64,000 bases of DNA from Ahaetulla prasina (taxonomy: Eukaryota; Chordata; Lepidosauria; Squamata; Colubridae). How positions within the stretch are numbered: the first letter of the stretch is position 1; the number at the start of each line of letters is the position of its first letter. A program made the position numbers and the translations under genes. This document shows, one piece after another, positions 1 through 10,563 of the stretch. The DNA lies in assembly GCF_028640845.1 (NCBI RefSeq), contig NC_080541.1:4026435-4090434 (forward strand). Reading direction: 5' to 3'. A model generated the notes under the pieces. It did no database searches, was not told where the DNA came from, and saw only the letters and a program-made list of their open reading frames with translations.

Positions 1-95
1 GAAAAAGTGACTTCTGACCATTGTTTCACACTTACGACCACTGCAGCATCCCCATGGTCACAATTTAGATGCCTGGAAACTGGTTTAGGGGACGT
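1..95 (-). repeat. Fragment of a MITE with CAGGTAGTCC-type ends
   Basis: This matches, in reverse, the internal part of a non-coding element seen more fully at 10.18-10.56, 27.80-28.04 and 35.38-35.57 kb. Shared words are the 'cacttacgacc' block and the 'gcatccccatggtcac' block. Full copies end in ggactacctg. The superfamily is not certain. The copy is cut by the window edge. Confidence 0.6.
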
Positions 96-103
96 AATTT
101 AGA

Positions 104-178
104 GCAGGGGTCTCCAACCTTGGCAACTTTAAGCCTGGTGGACTTCAACTCCCAGAATCCCCCAGCCAGCTTAGATTT
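104..178. repeat. Half copy of the palindromic hAT-like MITE
   Basis: It begins aggggtctccaacc and continues into 'ggacttcaactcccagaat', matching one arm of the 135 bp near-palindromic element at 4963-5097 and 55590-55724. The second arm is missing. Confidence 0.6.
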
Positions 179-394
179 AGAGTAAGTGGATCTGTCTGAC
201 CTTTAGATGGACCAAGGTGGCCTTTTAGCAACTGGAGGTGGGTTGAAGGACACAGTGGGAGACCAATGCTGCAACTTTGGATCTGATAGTTGTGTTGGGG
301 TAGCAAGTTTGTTTTTCTTTATTTCAAAAAGTCAAACCTTCCCCAGTGGACTCAACCTCTGCAGTTTCACGGAAATGTGTAGTGCAGATGTATA

Positions 395-754
395 AAGGTA
401 AAGGTAAAGGTTCCCCTCTCACGTACGTGCTAGTCGTTCCCAACTCTAGGGGGCGGTGCTCATCTCCGTTTCAAAGCCGAAGAGCCAGCACTGTCCAAAG
501 ACGTCTCCATGGTCATGTGATCGGCATGATTCAATGCCAAAGGCACACAGAGCGCTGTTACCTTCCCACCAAAGGTGGTCCCTATTTTTTCTACTTGCAT
601 TTTTTACGTGCTTTCGAACTGCTAGGTCAGCAGAAGCTGGGACAAGTAACGGGAGCTCACCCCATTATGCAGCACTAGGGATTTGAACCACTGAACTGCT
701 GACCTTTCGATCGCCAAGCTCAGTGTCTTAGCCACTGAGCTACCGCATCCCTTA
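395..754 (-). mobile_element. tRNA-derived SINE (type S), near full length
   Basis: Read on the minus strand it starts with a tRNA-like head containing an A-box-like 'ggtagctcagtgg' and a B-box-like 'ggttcaaatccc', continues through a conserved body and ends in a cctttaccttta tail. A perfect 10 bp target duplication, cagatgtata, lies at 385-394 and 755-764. Related copies are at 3450, 25203, 28829 and 62799. It encodes no protein and depends on LINE machinery. Confidence 0.85.
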
Positions 755-764
755 CAGATGTATA

Positions 765-1550
765 GTACCGGTTTATAAAGCCTTAGTAAAGCCACACCTG
801 AAATACTGCATCCAGTTTTGATCACCACATTACACAAAAGATGTTGAGACTTTGGAAAAAGTGCAGAGAAGAAAACTAAGATGACTAAAGGCCTGGAGAC
901 TAAAACATATGAAGAACGGTTACAGGATTTGGATTTGGCTATTATAGAAAAAAAGAAGAATTAGGGGGGACATGATAGCAGGATTCCAATATTTGAGGGG
1001 CTGCCACAAAGAGAAGGGGGACAACATATTTTTCAAAGCACCAGAAGGCAGGACAAGAAATGGTGGATGGATCGATGGATGGATGAAGGAAGGAAGGGAA
1101 GGAAGGAAGGAAGGAAGGAAGGAAGGAAGGAGGGAGGGAGGGAGGGAGGGAGGAAGGAAGGAAGGAAGGAAGGAAGGAAGGAAGGAAGGAAGGAAGGAAG
1201 GAAGGAAGGAAGGAAGGAAGGAAGGAGTATTCCAGTATTTGATTGGCTGCCACAAGGAAGAGGGGTCAGTTTATTCTCCAAAGCACCAGAAGGCAGGACA
1301 AGAAACAATGGATATAAACTAATTAAGAAGAGAAGTAACCTGGAATTAAGGAGAAACTTAATTGTTTCTTAATTGTGAGGACAATTAACCAGTGGAACAA
1401 CTTGCCTCCCAAAGTTTTAGGTGCTTCATCACTGGAGGTTTTTAAGAAGAGACTGGACAGCCACTTGTCTGAAATGGTGTAGGGTCTCCTGCTTGAGCAG
1501 GGGGCTGGGCTAGAAGACCTCCAAGGTCCCTTCCTGCTCTATTTTGTTTC
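765..1550 (+). mobile_element. CR1 LINE, 3' part of ORF2 and 3' end
   Basis: Three-frame reading gives the C-terminal part of the CR1 ORF2 protein: the 'ILHPVL' block, 'LETKTYEERL', 'LRGCHKEKG', 'APEGRTRN', 'NQWNNLP' and 'LEVFKKRLDSHLSEMV', then the 3' UTR words 'gagcagggggctgg' and 'gaagacctccaaggtccc'. It is 5'-truncated, with frameshifts and stops. A (GGAA)n array has expanded inside it at 1063-1226, and the segment around 'LRGCHK...EGRTRN' occurs on both sides of the array (985-1060 and 1228-1306). Confidence 0.88.
1063..1226. repeat. (GGAT)n/(GGAA)n/(GGGA)n microsatellite inside CR1
   Basis: Tetranucleotide purine array interrupting the CR1 copy. It begins as ggatggatcgatggatgg at the CR1 codons for N-G-W and becomes GGAA. 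The Arg/Glu/Gly-rich open frames across it are products of the repeat, not genes. Confidence 0.95.
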
Positions 1551-2071
1551 TGATTCAATCTGTTCAATCACCCTGCGTGGTTTGTGCAAGTCTAGATTTA
1601 CACATGTGTCACCTGTCTTGCTGGGGCTGCATTGGTTCTGATTTGCTTCTGGGTTTAATTCAAGGGGCTGGTGGTCACCTTTTAAAAAACCCTAGATGGC
1701 TTGGACTTGATGGACCAGGCTATTTGAAGGGCCATCTTTTCCCCAGTTAGATCACCTGACTCAGCAGAGCAGGAAGGCAGGAGATGTTATGGGTCCCCTC
1801 TCTTAAGGAGGTCCATCTGGTAGGACAAGAAGAAGGGCCTTCTTGATGGAACATCATCTCTGTGGATATAAGATTGGCCCCCTTCTTGATATTCTTTTGA
1901 AAGACCCTGATGGCATGATTCTGCCAGTAGGCCTGGGGACCCCAGAGTCATATGGGGACCATCAAGAGGTTGTCCCCAGGGGAGTGAGATTTATTGGGTT
2001 TTGTATTTGGGGGAAAGGCCCCCCAGAGTCACCATGGGTGAATTGGGTGACCAAATACATTGTCTGAATGA
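1551..2071. other. No recognisable gene or repeat
   Basis: Unique-looking sequence between the CR1 end and the polypyrimidine tract. The short open frames show no family resemblance that I can recognise. Confidence 0.4.
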
Positions 2072-2456
2072 AATGATCTTCTCCTTCTCCTTCTCCTTCT
2101 CCTTCTCCTTCTCCTTCTCCTTCTCCTTCTCCTCCTCCTCCTCCTTCTTCTTCTTCTTCTTCTTCTCCTCCTCCTCCTCCTCCTCCTCCTCCTCCTCCTC
2201 CTCTTCTTCTTCTTCTTCTTCTTCTTCTTCTTCTTCTTCTTCTTCTTCTTCTTCTTCTTCTTCTTCTTCTTCTTCTTCTTCTTCTTCTTCTTCTTCTTCT
2301 TCTCCTTCTCCTTCTCCTTCTCCTTCTCCTTCTTCTTCCTCTCCTCCTCCTCCTCCTCCTCCTCCTCCTCCTCCTCCTCCTCCTCCTCCTCCTCCTCCTC
2401 CTCCTCCTCCTCCTCCTCCTTTTCCTCCTCCTCTTTCTCTTCTTCCTCTTCTTTTG
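2072..2456. repeat. 385 bp (CTT/CCT)n homopyrimidine tract
   Basis: Almost uninterrupted pyrimidine strand in blocks: (CTTCTC)n, (CCT)n, (CTT)n, (CTTCTC)n, then (CCT)n. Long mirror-symmetric R/Y tracts of this kind can form triplex DNA. The Ser-, Pro- or Arg-rich open frames over it are artefacts of the repeat. Confidence 0.95.
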
Positions 2457-3164
2457 ACAGTTCTTCAATGTCTCCTGTGCAATTTGAGAATTTCCTGGTA
2501 ATCTTCCATCCAACGCTACATTTCCAGAACCAGCCAAGATCTGCGATAAACCTAATTTTTTTTTTGGGGGGGGGAGGGTTTAAACCTGCAGTTTCCCGTG
2601 CCAGTTTCCTCCTTCAGAGAATGACATTTGTTGTCGAGAAATGCCCGGGTGGCCTACGATTAGGAGTTCCGATGAGGAGGGCAGCATTTTTATCGAAATG
2701 ACTTTCAAACAATACCTCTAAATGCCAAACTCTTGACTTTGTGTGCCGACTGCTGAAAGAACGGGCATGGTTTACATCCGAGGCGAATGGCAGATCTGAG
2801 TTTACAGTGGACTGATTTCTAGGAAACCATCCACTTCTGCACCAACCTTCTGTAAACTTCTTCAATGAATCCCCAGGTGAATAATTAGAATTTCAAAGGC
2901 CTGATTAGGCCTACTTGCTTGCTGACCCCTCAATTTTATGGAACCTGGAGTTCTGAAGCTAATGATGGCACAACTAATGAGAGAGGCTCATTGCGATTGA
3001 GAGCCTTGGACCTTCTAATCTCTCCTCTGTGGCTCTGCATCTCCTGGCAAGTCTGCAAGCTGCTTTCCATGTAAAGACACTTAACCCTAGTTAAGCTTCC
3101 TCTAGAGAAGTGATTTCAGGTCTCTGACTTCAGAGTCATCCTCAACGTATGACTGTAATTGAAT

Positions 3165-3212
3165 CACGACTTTGCTTGGCGGAAGGTCGCAAAAGGGGAT
3201 TGCAAGACCCCA
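3165..3212. repeat. Left part of CAGGTAG-type MITE, split by an insertion
   Basis: Contains 'gactttgcttgg' and 'gaaggtcgcaaaaggggat'. The same element resumes at 4091, so an ~880 bp segment has landed inside it. The short overlap of ccc at the break is consistent with a target duplication. Confidence 0.55.
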
Positions 3213-4090
3213 TGTTGCCCCCAGTTCGGGTCTGAGCCTGGTGTCGAGGCCGATGAAGGATGACGGGTATGAGGTGCAGGTTTTGATTTTATTGGGGTAC
3301 CCCAAGGAAAAGAGCTCCTGGCCAAAATGCCAAGAGATCCAAGAACAAAGGATTAAGAAAGCATTATACATTTTCGCTAAAGAAGAAGGCAGGACAAGGC
3401 AGGATAATAAGAAATATCATCTAATAAACATTTTAGTAATAATTCTACAGGGACTTGATGGCTCAGTGGCTAAGATGCAGTTCAGCGATTTGAATCCCTA
3501 GCAGGGATGAGCTCCCGTTACTTGTCCCAGCTTCTGCCAATTTAGCAGTTTCGAAAGCACGTAAAAATGCAAGTAGAAAAATAGGGACCATCTTTAGTGG
3601 GAAGGTAACAGCATTCCATGCGCCTTTGGCATTGAGTCATGCTGGCCACATGACCACGGAGACGTCTTCGGAAAGCGCTGGCTCTCCGGCTTTGAAATGG
3701 AGATGAGCACCGCCCCCTAGAGTCAGGAACAACTCACACATATGTGCGAGGGAACCTTTACCTAGTAATTCTACAATTTGTTCTATTGGTCTCTAGCTGT
3801 CTCTATTCCTAAGCCTTGGCTAATGAATTTCCTAGGAGTTATCTAATACACATTTTATTTGCTGCAGGCCATCTCTATTCTTAACTTTTAGCTGAGGTCT
3901 GCAAGTTGCCTAACTCTTTGTTACTTTTATCAGCTTTCTAACGACCCAGAATTATTACAAGCTTTACACGTGCATATATCTTGTGGATAAACATTCTTTG
4001 TTCTTAACAGACAGACCCCACAATTACAGGCTTCCTGGTTTATTTTCAAGTGTGTCATGACCTGGCTTTATTTTAGCAGACAGCCCATCA
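3213..4090. mobile_element. Unclassified insertion, candidate LTR
   Basis: The segment interrupts a MITE, begins tgttgccccc and ends cccatca, that is TG...CA, as LTRs do. It carries a SINE at 3450-3765. No coding capacity is recognised and no second copy was found in the window. A LINE or other element is possible. Confidence 0.35.
3450..3765 (+). mobile_element. tRNA-derived SINE (type S) with deletion in the head
   Basis: Starts near 'ggacttgatggctcagtgg' and ends 'ggaacctttacct'. Compared with other copies it lacks bases in the tRNA-like region between the A-box-like and B-box-like words. A taattctaca target duplication flanks it (about 3440-3449 and 3766-3775). Confidence 0.8.
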
Positions 4091-4267
4091 CCCGGGACTC
4101 GGCAACCGTCATAAGTACATGCCAGTTGCCAAGCCCCTGAATGTTGACCACGTGACCCATGGGAAGGCTTCAACGGCCGTAAGTGTGAAAAACGGTCCTA
4201 AGTCACTTTTTTTCAGTGCTGCTCTAACTTCAAACGGTCACTAAATGAACTAGGTGTTGAGACTACC
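4091..4267. repeat. Right part of CAGGTAG-type MITE
   Basis: Contains 'caaccgtcataag', 'ggtcctaagtcactttttt' and 'cggtcactaaatgaact', and reaches the terminal gactacctg. A solo LTR is inserted in this terminus, and the last bases (ctacctgtat) reappear after it at 4849. Confidence 0.7.
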
Positions 4268-4848
4268 TGTTGTGTCCCCCTCCCCCTCCGACGACCGGGT
4301 CTGGGAAGTCCGTAGCAAGCGTGGCCATGAAGCCTCTGCAGCTTTGCCAAATTCCTTTCAGATTTCTCAGGGCAGGCAGGAATCCAAGTTGTGACTTCAG
4401 CAAACTAGATGAGACTTTGCTTGACTCAAGGAATGCCAAAAGCAGGTTCTTTATATAGGCCGTGGAGTGTGGCTCCATGACTCAGCATTTATCCAGGCCT
4501 GCCCCTCCCTTCCTTCTGCTGGCGTCGCCTCTCAGATCTCCGGAAGCGAGGATCCTCCCACTGTGAATTGTTTTCTGCTCTTTGAGAAAGGGAGGGGTCA
4601 GAAGGAGTAGGACTGAGTAATTCCAATCCGTGGCTGACTTCTTCTGATGGCTGAGCCAAAGGAACACACGCCGTATGAGTGAGGTTTGTTTGTTCATTCG
4701 TGACATCCTGTCCGGGCATGGGGCCAGGGCCGGGGCTGGAGGCATGACAGGCCGTTCATCTTCATTATCAGACTCGGAGTCTGATAGCAGGCCCGGGAGG
4801 AGACGGGAGGGGCCTGGCTGAGGAGAGGAGGGAGGACGAGGCACAACA
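4268..4848 (-). mobile_element. Solo LTR A (TGTTGTG family)
   Basis: A 581 bp segment bounded by tgttgtgtc and gcacaaca, with a perfect 5 bp target duplication ctacc on both sides (4263-4267, 4849-4853). On the minus strand a TATA-like ctatataaag lies in the downstream third. The upstream part carries an open frame entering at LTR base 2 (V-V-P...), with an acidic S-D-S-E-S segment and later a D-P-R-F-R-R basic motif. No internal region is present, as expected of a solo LTR left by recombination. Confidence 0.85.
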
Positions 4849-4962
4849 CTACCTGTATGTTTTGTTTTAATATTTTTTGTGTGCTTTGTTTTGAGATGAG
4901 TTGTTTCTTGTTGATTTTCTTCTTAAAGACAGTTTGGAAACTGTGTTGCCAATGTTTTAAGG

Positions 4963-5097
4963 AAGGGGTCTCCAACCTTGGTTCCTTTAAGACTTGTGGA
5001 CTTCAACTCCCAGAGTTCCACAGCCAGCTTTGCTGGCTGAGGGACTCTGGGAGTTGAAGTCCACAAGTCTTAAAGGGACCAAGGTTGGAGACCCCTG
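4963..5097. mobile_element. Palindromic hAT-like MITE, 135 bp
   Basis: Near-perfect palindrome from aaggggtctccaacc to ggttggagacccctg, with 8 bp target duplications ttttaagg (4955-4962, 5098-5105). The 8 bp duplication and CAGGGGTCT-type ends fit hAT. It carries no transposase. Confidence 0.85.
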
Positions 5098-5267
5098 TTT
5101 TAAGGGATGCTTTTTAGCTCACTCCTGCATTCTGGTTCATCTATACATTTTGCAGATGTGACTAAAACTCTGTCAATATTCCAGTAAGGGGTGAGGTCAT
5201 TTGTCCTAGGTCCAGGAGACCTTTCCCCAGTAAAAACATCCCTCTGTCTCTACCTCTAATATTCCTT

Positions 5268-6348
5268 AAATATGAGCCAACAGTATGTGGCAGCAGCGAA
5301 AAAAGCCAGTGCAATCCCAAATTGCATTAACAGAGGGATACAATCGTGCAGAAATGAGTAAATTGACATTTGAAATTAGGGAACAGGAAGATAAGCAAAT
5401 TCATAAAGTATGGGATTTATTTTATCAATGGTTAGAAAAGAAATTATGATAAAGAAGATTTCAGTTTTTAATAAGTTTAAAATTATTGATAATAATCAAT
5501 TGGATATGAATGAATGATATAATTGCTTTGAAATGACGGATAAAATAGGATAAGACAAAATATTGTTCCAGAATGATTATTCAGAAATGAATTGATCAAA
5601 ATATTTGATTATAGTTAGATGATAAAATGAATGATTAAATAAGTTAACGATAGATAATTGCTGTTTGCACAAAAATTGTAATCCACACACCGACACATTG
5701 TATTGAAATTTGAATGGAAGATGTTTTTATGTTTGTATGTTTTTAAAAAATAAAAACAATATATAAAAAAACCCCAGAGGGATACAATCAAGATCAAGAA
5801 CGGTACTAATACCACTCTATAAAGCCTTAGTAAGACCACACCTAGAGTACTGCATCCAGTTTTGGTCACCAGACTATAAAAAAGATGTTGAGACTCTAGA
5901 AAGAGTGCAGAGAAGAGCAACCAGGATGATGAGGGGACTGGAGGCTAAAACATAATGAAGAACGGTTGCAGGAACTGGGCCTGGCTAGTCTAGTGAAGAG
6001 AAGGACCAGGGAAGACAGGATAGCAGCCTTCCAATATTTCAGGGGCTGCCACAGAGAGGAGGAAGGGGGTCAAGCTATTCTCCAAAGCACCTGAAGGCCA
6101 GACAAGGAATAATGGGTGGAAACGGATCAAGGAGAGATTCAACCTGGAAATGAGAAATTTTCTGACACTGAGAACCATCAACCCATGGAACAGAAGTTTC
6201 CTTCAGAAGTTGTGGGAGCTTCATCCCTGGAGGCTTTCAAGAAGAGACTGGACTGCCATCGGTCAGAAATGGTGTAGGGTCTCCTGCTTGGGCAGGGGGC
6301 TGGACTAGATGACCTCCAAGGACCCTTCCAACTCTCTTAATCTGTATC
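5268..6348 (+). mobile_element. CR1 LINE 3' region, split by an L1
   Basis: The copy starts with the codons for 'ANSVWQQRKK', is interrupted at 5346-5774 by an L1 fragment, then resumes with '[16 protein letters not shown]', '[17 protein letters not shown]', 'LRGCHREE', 'APEGQTRN' and the 3' end words. Frameshifts and stops abound. Divergence and truncation make it inactive. Confidence 0.88.
5346..5774 (+). mobile_element. 5'-truncated L1 LINE insertion
   Basis: A perfect 15 bp target duplication, cagagggatacaatc, flanks the segment (5331-5345, 5775-5789), and it ends in an A-rich tail. The first codons read 'EMSKLTFEIREQEDKQ' and 'WDLFYQWLEKK', similar to the L1 ORF2 C terminus and to the minus-strand fragment at 31.5-31.63 kb. 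The remainder is an AT-rich 3' UTR. Confidence 0.75.
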
Positions 6349-6795
6349 CTTCGTTCAAAAGCCTTTCTCCTTCAGCCATTCTACTGCTCATCCCTACTCC
6401 CCACCCTGTCTGTAAAGCTATTACAACCGAGATATTAATTCTTCATCGGTTCCTGCAATCATTTAACATATTTACAAACCGTTCGCCATTCACACAGGCC
6501 CCTTGGCATGATTTATGATCAAAAGATAAATCGCCTGCATGAAAACAAGATAAAATATTTATTTAAAAGCAGAGTGGAGAGCCAAGCATCAGCAAAACCC
6601 TTCATGCAAAATTCATACTGAGAAGGCCTGGGTGAAAATAGAGATCTTTTATTGCCGTCCAACATATATTTTATAGGAGATGGCGGCCTAAGAAATTCAG
6701 GAGAGGATCATTCCACAGAAGTATCACTCACGGTAGAAACCTCAGGGAAATGGAAACCTCATTGAGACTGATGGCTGATCAGTTTCTGCTTTAGA
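6349..6795. other. No recognisable gene or repeat
   Basis: Sequence between two oppositely oriented CR1 copies. I see no known family or plausible reading frame. Confidence 0.4.
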
Positions 6796-7480
6796 TATAG
6801 AATAGAATAACAGAGTTGGAAGGGACCTTGGAGGTCTTCTAGTCCAACCCCCTGCCCAGGCAGGAAACCCTACACCACTTCAGATAAATGGCTATCCAAC
6901 ATTTTCTTAAAAATTTCCAGTGTTGGAGCATTTACAACTTCTGCAGGCAAGTTGTTCCACTGATTAATTGTTCTAACTGTCAGGAAATTTCTCCTTAGTT
7001 CTAGGTTGCTTCTCTCCTTGATTAGTTTCTGCCCATTGCTTCTTGTTCTACCCTCAGGTGCTTTGGAGAATAGTTTGACTCCCTCTTCTCTGTGGCCACC
7101 CCTGAGATATTAGAAGACTGCTATCATGTCTCCCCTAGTCCTTCTTTTTATTAAACTAGACATACCCAGTTCTTGCAACAGTTCTTCATATGTTTTAGCC
7201 TCCAGTGCCTTAATCATCTTTGCTGCTCTTCTCTGCACTCTTTCTAGAGTCTCAACATCCTTTTTACATCATGGCGACCAAAACTGAATGCAGTATTCCA
7301 AGTGTGGCCTTACCAAGGCATTATAAAGTGGCACTAACACTTCACGTGATCTTGATTCCATCCCTCTGTTGATGCAGCCTAGAACTGTGTTGGCTTTTTT
7401 GGCAGTTGTTGCACACGGCTGGCTCCTATTTAAATGGTTTATCTGAAAAAGGTGGAGATTTTTTAAAGATCTGCACTGGC
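6796..7480 (-). mobile_element. CR1 LINE 3' end, minus strand
   Basis: Begins at the 3' terminus (agaatagaataacagagttg) and extends upstream into ORF2. Minus-strand reading gives '[15 protein letters not shown]' and 'TAKKANTVLGCINRGMES'. Long but 5'-truncated and interrupted. Confidence 0.9.
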
Positions 7481-7656
7481 TAATTCCTTGCCACAATGTA
7501 AAACAAAAAAGATATTGAGAGTCTAGAAACAGTATATAGAAAAGCAACAAAGATGATTGGGGGGCTGGAGGCTAAAACATATGAAGAACGGTTGCAGGAA
7601 CTCGATATGTCTAGTTTAATGAAAAGAAGGACTAGGGGAGACAAGATTGCAGTCTT

Positions 7657-7803
7657 AACAATAGCAAGAGCCCTTAGAGTTACATGACACTTCACAGTGC
7701 TTTAAGGCCCTCTCTAAGCAGTTTAAAGAGTCATGATATTGCCCTCAACATCTGAGTCCTTATTTTACCCACCTTGGAAAGATGGAAGGCTGAGTCAATC
7801 GTG
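7657..7803 (-). mobile_element. tRNA-derived SINE (type T2), minus strand
   Basis: Read in reverse it ends 'gaaggctgagtcaatc' and contains the conserved 'ggaaagatggaaggctgag' body and the 'agagagggccttaaagcac' 3' region. It meets the next SINE head to head. Confidence 0.7.
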
Positions 7804-7992
7804 CACAGTGGTTAGAATGCCATATTGCAGGCTGACTCTGCCAACTGCTAGGAGTTCGATCCTGACCAGCTCAAGGTTGACTCAGCCTTCCATTCTTCCA
7901 AGGTGGGTAAAATGAGGACCCATGACTCTGTAAACCGCTTAGAGAGGGATGTAAAGCACTGTGAAATGGTATATAAGTTAAGAGAAGGGAGA
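7804..7992 (+). mobile_element. tRNA-derived SINE (type T2)
   Basis: Has a tRNA-like head 'cagtggttagaatgc' with B-box-like 'ggagttcgatcc', the body 'ttgactcagccttccattc', and the 3' region 'taaaccgcttagagaggg' to 'ggtatataagt'. The same type occurs at 27279-27512. Confidence 0.8.
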
Positions 7993-8300
7993 GAGAAGGG
8001 AGTCAGCTTATTCTCCAAAGCATCTGAAGGCATGACTAGAAACAATGGATGGAAACTAATCAAGGAGAAAACCAAGCTAAAAAGAGGATGGAGAAGCAGA
8101 ACAAAGATTATTAGGGGACTGGAAGCTAAAGCATATGAAGAACAGTTACAGGAATTGAGTATGTCTAATTTAATGAAAAGAACTAGGGGAGACATTATAG
8201 CAGTCTTCCAATATCTCAGGGGTTGCCACAAAGAAGAGGGACTCAACCTATTCTCCCAAGCACCTGAAGGCAGGACAAGAAGCAATGGATGGAAAATAAT

Positions 8301-8563
8301 GGGCCTCTGTGGCTCAGACTGGTAAGATAGTCTGTTATTAACACAGCTGCTTGCAATTACTGCAGGTTCAAGTCCCACCAGGCCCAAGGTTGACTCAGCC
8401 TTCCATCCTTTATAAGGTAAGTAAAATGAGGACCCAGATTTTTGGGGGCAATAAGTTGACTTTGTATATAAATATACAAATAGGATGAAGACTATTGCTA
8501 ACATAGTGTAAGCTGCCCTGAGTCTTCGGAGAAGGGCGGGATATAAATGCAAATAAAAAAAAA
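8301..8563 (+). mobile_element. tRNA-derived SINE (type T1), full length
   Basis: Starts gggcctctgtggctcagac, has the B-box-like 'ggttcaagtccc', the body 'ttgactcagccttccatcc' and the 3' hairpin ccgccctgag...aagggcggg, then an A-rich tail. The 3' hairpin is shared with the L2 LINEs in this window. Inserted in CR1. Confidence 0.88.
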
Positions 8564-8765
8564 TCAAGGAGAGAAGCAACCTAGAACTAAGGAGAAATTT
8601 CCTGACAGTGGGAACAATTAACCAGTGGAACGGTGGAACATGTGGTTGCTCCAACACTGGAGGTTTTTAAGAAGAGATTGGACAACCATTTGTGTGAAAT
8701 GTTAGAGGGGATTGAGCAGGCAGTTGGACGAGAAGGCCTTCAAGATCTCTTCTAATGGTGTTATT

Positions 8766-9214
8766 CTACAGAAGTGATTGCCATGGCCTTCTTCTCAGAT
8801 GGTTTGGGACTTCCATATGTAGATTGAGCCCCATGTTAGCCCTTCAGGTAAGGCAGCGCAGGAAACAGATTCTGCAAAAAAATCTTGGAATTCTATTTTG
8901 CTAATCTAGAGTAACAGAACCTTGAAAACCTGATGCATTTTTCCTACCTCCCCTCCCCTTACACCAAAGGGAATTTAGGTAGAGTGGCTTCATTTTTGTT
9001 GCCTTCTTCCTTTCAAAGGCTAATTGGTGTTCTGCTAATTGCTGTCACTTTCCTTCTCCAAGTCATCAGTGTGTTTCTCAGCATCTGCTGCTTTCTGGGA
9101 GTTCTTCATGCTGGCTTTAACCAAGCAAGCCATATGTAGCTCCCCAGCTCAGCCAAGATGTATTAAGTGGATTAAGGGAAAGGCAAAGTGGGGGAAAAGT
9201 TAAGCTTCTCTCCC
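8766..9214. other. No recognisable gene or repeat
   Basis: Unique-looking sequence. The 68-residue hydrophobic open frame at 8933-9139 has no context or motif that supports it as a gene. Confidence 0.4.
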
Positions 9215-10105
9215 CCTCCCTCCCTCCCTCCCTCCCTCTCTCTGGTCTCTTTCTGTCTTTGTCTGTCTCTCTGTCCCTCTGTCCCTCCCTCTCTGTCTTT
9301 CTCAGTCTCTGTCTCTCTCCTTCTCTCTTTCTCTTTCTCTCTGTATTTGTCTGTCTGTCTCTGTCTCTCCTCTGTCTCTCCGTCTAGTCTCTTTCTGTCT
9401 CTCTCTCTCTCTCTGTCTTTCTCCATTTTTCTCTCTCTGTCTCCTCTCTCTCCTTCTCCCCTTCTCTCTCTCTCTCTCTCCTCTGTATCTCTGGTTTCTT
9501 CTCATCTCTGTCTCTGTCTCGGCCTCTTTCTCTGTCCCCCCCTCTCTCCCTGTCTTTCTCAGTCTCAGTCTCTCTCTCCTTCTCTCTTTCTCTTTCTCTT
9601 TCTTTCTGTATTTGTCTGTCTGTCTCTGTCTCTCCTCTGTCTCTCCGTCTAGTCTCTTTCTGTCTCTCTCTCTCTCTGTCTTTCTCCATTTTTCTCTCTC
9701 TGTCTCCTCTCTCTCCTTCTCCCCTTCTCTCTCTCTCTCTCCTCTGTATCTCTGGTTTCTTCTCATCTCTGTCTCTGTCTCGGCCTCTTTCTCTGTCCCC
9801 CCCCCTCTCTCTGTCTTTCTCAGTCTCTGTCTCTCTCTCTCTCTCTTTCTCTTTCTCTTTCTCTCTGTATTTGTCTGTCTGTCTCTGTCTCTCCTCTGTC
9901 TCTCCTCTGTCTCTCCCTGTCTCTCTCTCTCTGTCTTCCTCCATTTTTCTCTCTCTGTCTCCTCTCTCTCCTTCTCCCCTTCTCTCTCTGTCTCCTTCTC
10001 TGTATCTCTGGTTTCTTCTCATCTCTGTCTCTGTCTCGGCCTCTTTTTCTGTCCCTCTCTCTCTCTCTCTGTCTTTCTTTGTCTCTGTTTCTCTCTCCTT
10101 CGTAT
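9215..10105. repeat. CT-rich minisatellite, ~260 bp higher-order unit
   Basis: A polypyrimidine array of TCTC/TGTC words in which the marker 'gtatctctggtttcttctc' recurs at 9485, 9746 and 10002, giving periods of 261 and 256 bp. About three units are present. The Ser/Leu- and Arg/Glu-rich frames are repeat artefacts. Confidence 0.9.
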
Positions 10106-10119
10106 TTATATATACTGTG

Positions 10120-10142
10120 TTTGTGTGTGTGTGTGTGTGTAT
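10120..10142. repeat. (GT)n microsatellite
   Basis: Short alternating GT run directly after the CT-rich minisatellite. Confidence 0.9.
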
Positions 10143-10175
10143 AAATAATGCTCATGCTTTATTTAAACTTATAGC

Positions 10176-10560
10176 TGTAGAGATAAGTCATAGACTTACA
10201 ACAGTTCAATTAGTGATCATTCAGTGGTACAACATCACTGAAAAAGTGACTTATTTTTCACACTTACAACAATTGCAGCATGGTCGCCATGTCACATGAT
10301 CAAACTTCAGACACTTGCCAAATGACTCATATTTATGACTGTTGCAGTGTCCGGGGTCACCTGATCCCCTTTTGTGTCCTTCTGATGGGTAAAGTCAATG
10401 GAAAAGCCAGATTCCCTTAACAACCGTGTTACGAACTTAACCACGGCAGTGATTCCCTTAACAACTGTGTCAAGAAAGGTCATAAAATCCGCTTAACAAA
10501 TGTCACGCTTAGCGACATAAATGTTGGGCTCCGTTGTGGCCGTATGTCGAGGACTACCTG
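10176..10560. mobile_element. CAGGTAG-type MITE, near full length
   Basis: Has the 'cttacaacagttcaattagtg' arm, the central 'catatttatgactgttgcag', the 'cttaacaaccgtgttacg' region and the terminus 'gtcgaggactacctg'. Both ends carry related 'gacttacaac' words as inverted repeats. No transposase. The superfamily is not resolved by sight. Confidence 0.75.
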
Positions 10561-10563
10561 TAT

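Larger units (their letters stand above)
7500..8765 (+). mobile_element. CR1 LINE 3' copy carrying three SINE insertions
   Basis: CR1 ORF2 C-terminal segments occur at 7500-7656 and 7995-8300, and the 3' end at 8564-8765. A head-to-head SINE pair (7657-7990) and a further SINE (8301-8563) lie between them. The 'KAYEEQLQELSMS' block appears twice (7576 and 8127), so the locus also holds a partial duplication or two overlapping CR1 copies. Confidence 0.8.

Noticed and set aside
395..754. tRNA gene at the SINE head
   Set aside because: A- and B-box-like words are present, but the cloverleaf is incomplete and the sequence is a dispersed SINE with a target duplication.
2001..2537. Long Ser-, Pro- and Arg-rich open frames over the pyrimidine tract
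   Set aside because: Pure trinucleotide repeats are open in many frames; no non-repeat domain flanks them.
9172..10155. Open frames up to 212 codons on both strands
   Set aside because: They follow the CT/GA-rich minisatellite exactly and consist of Ser/Leu or Arg/Glu runs.
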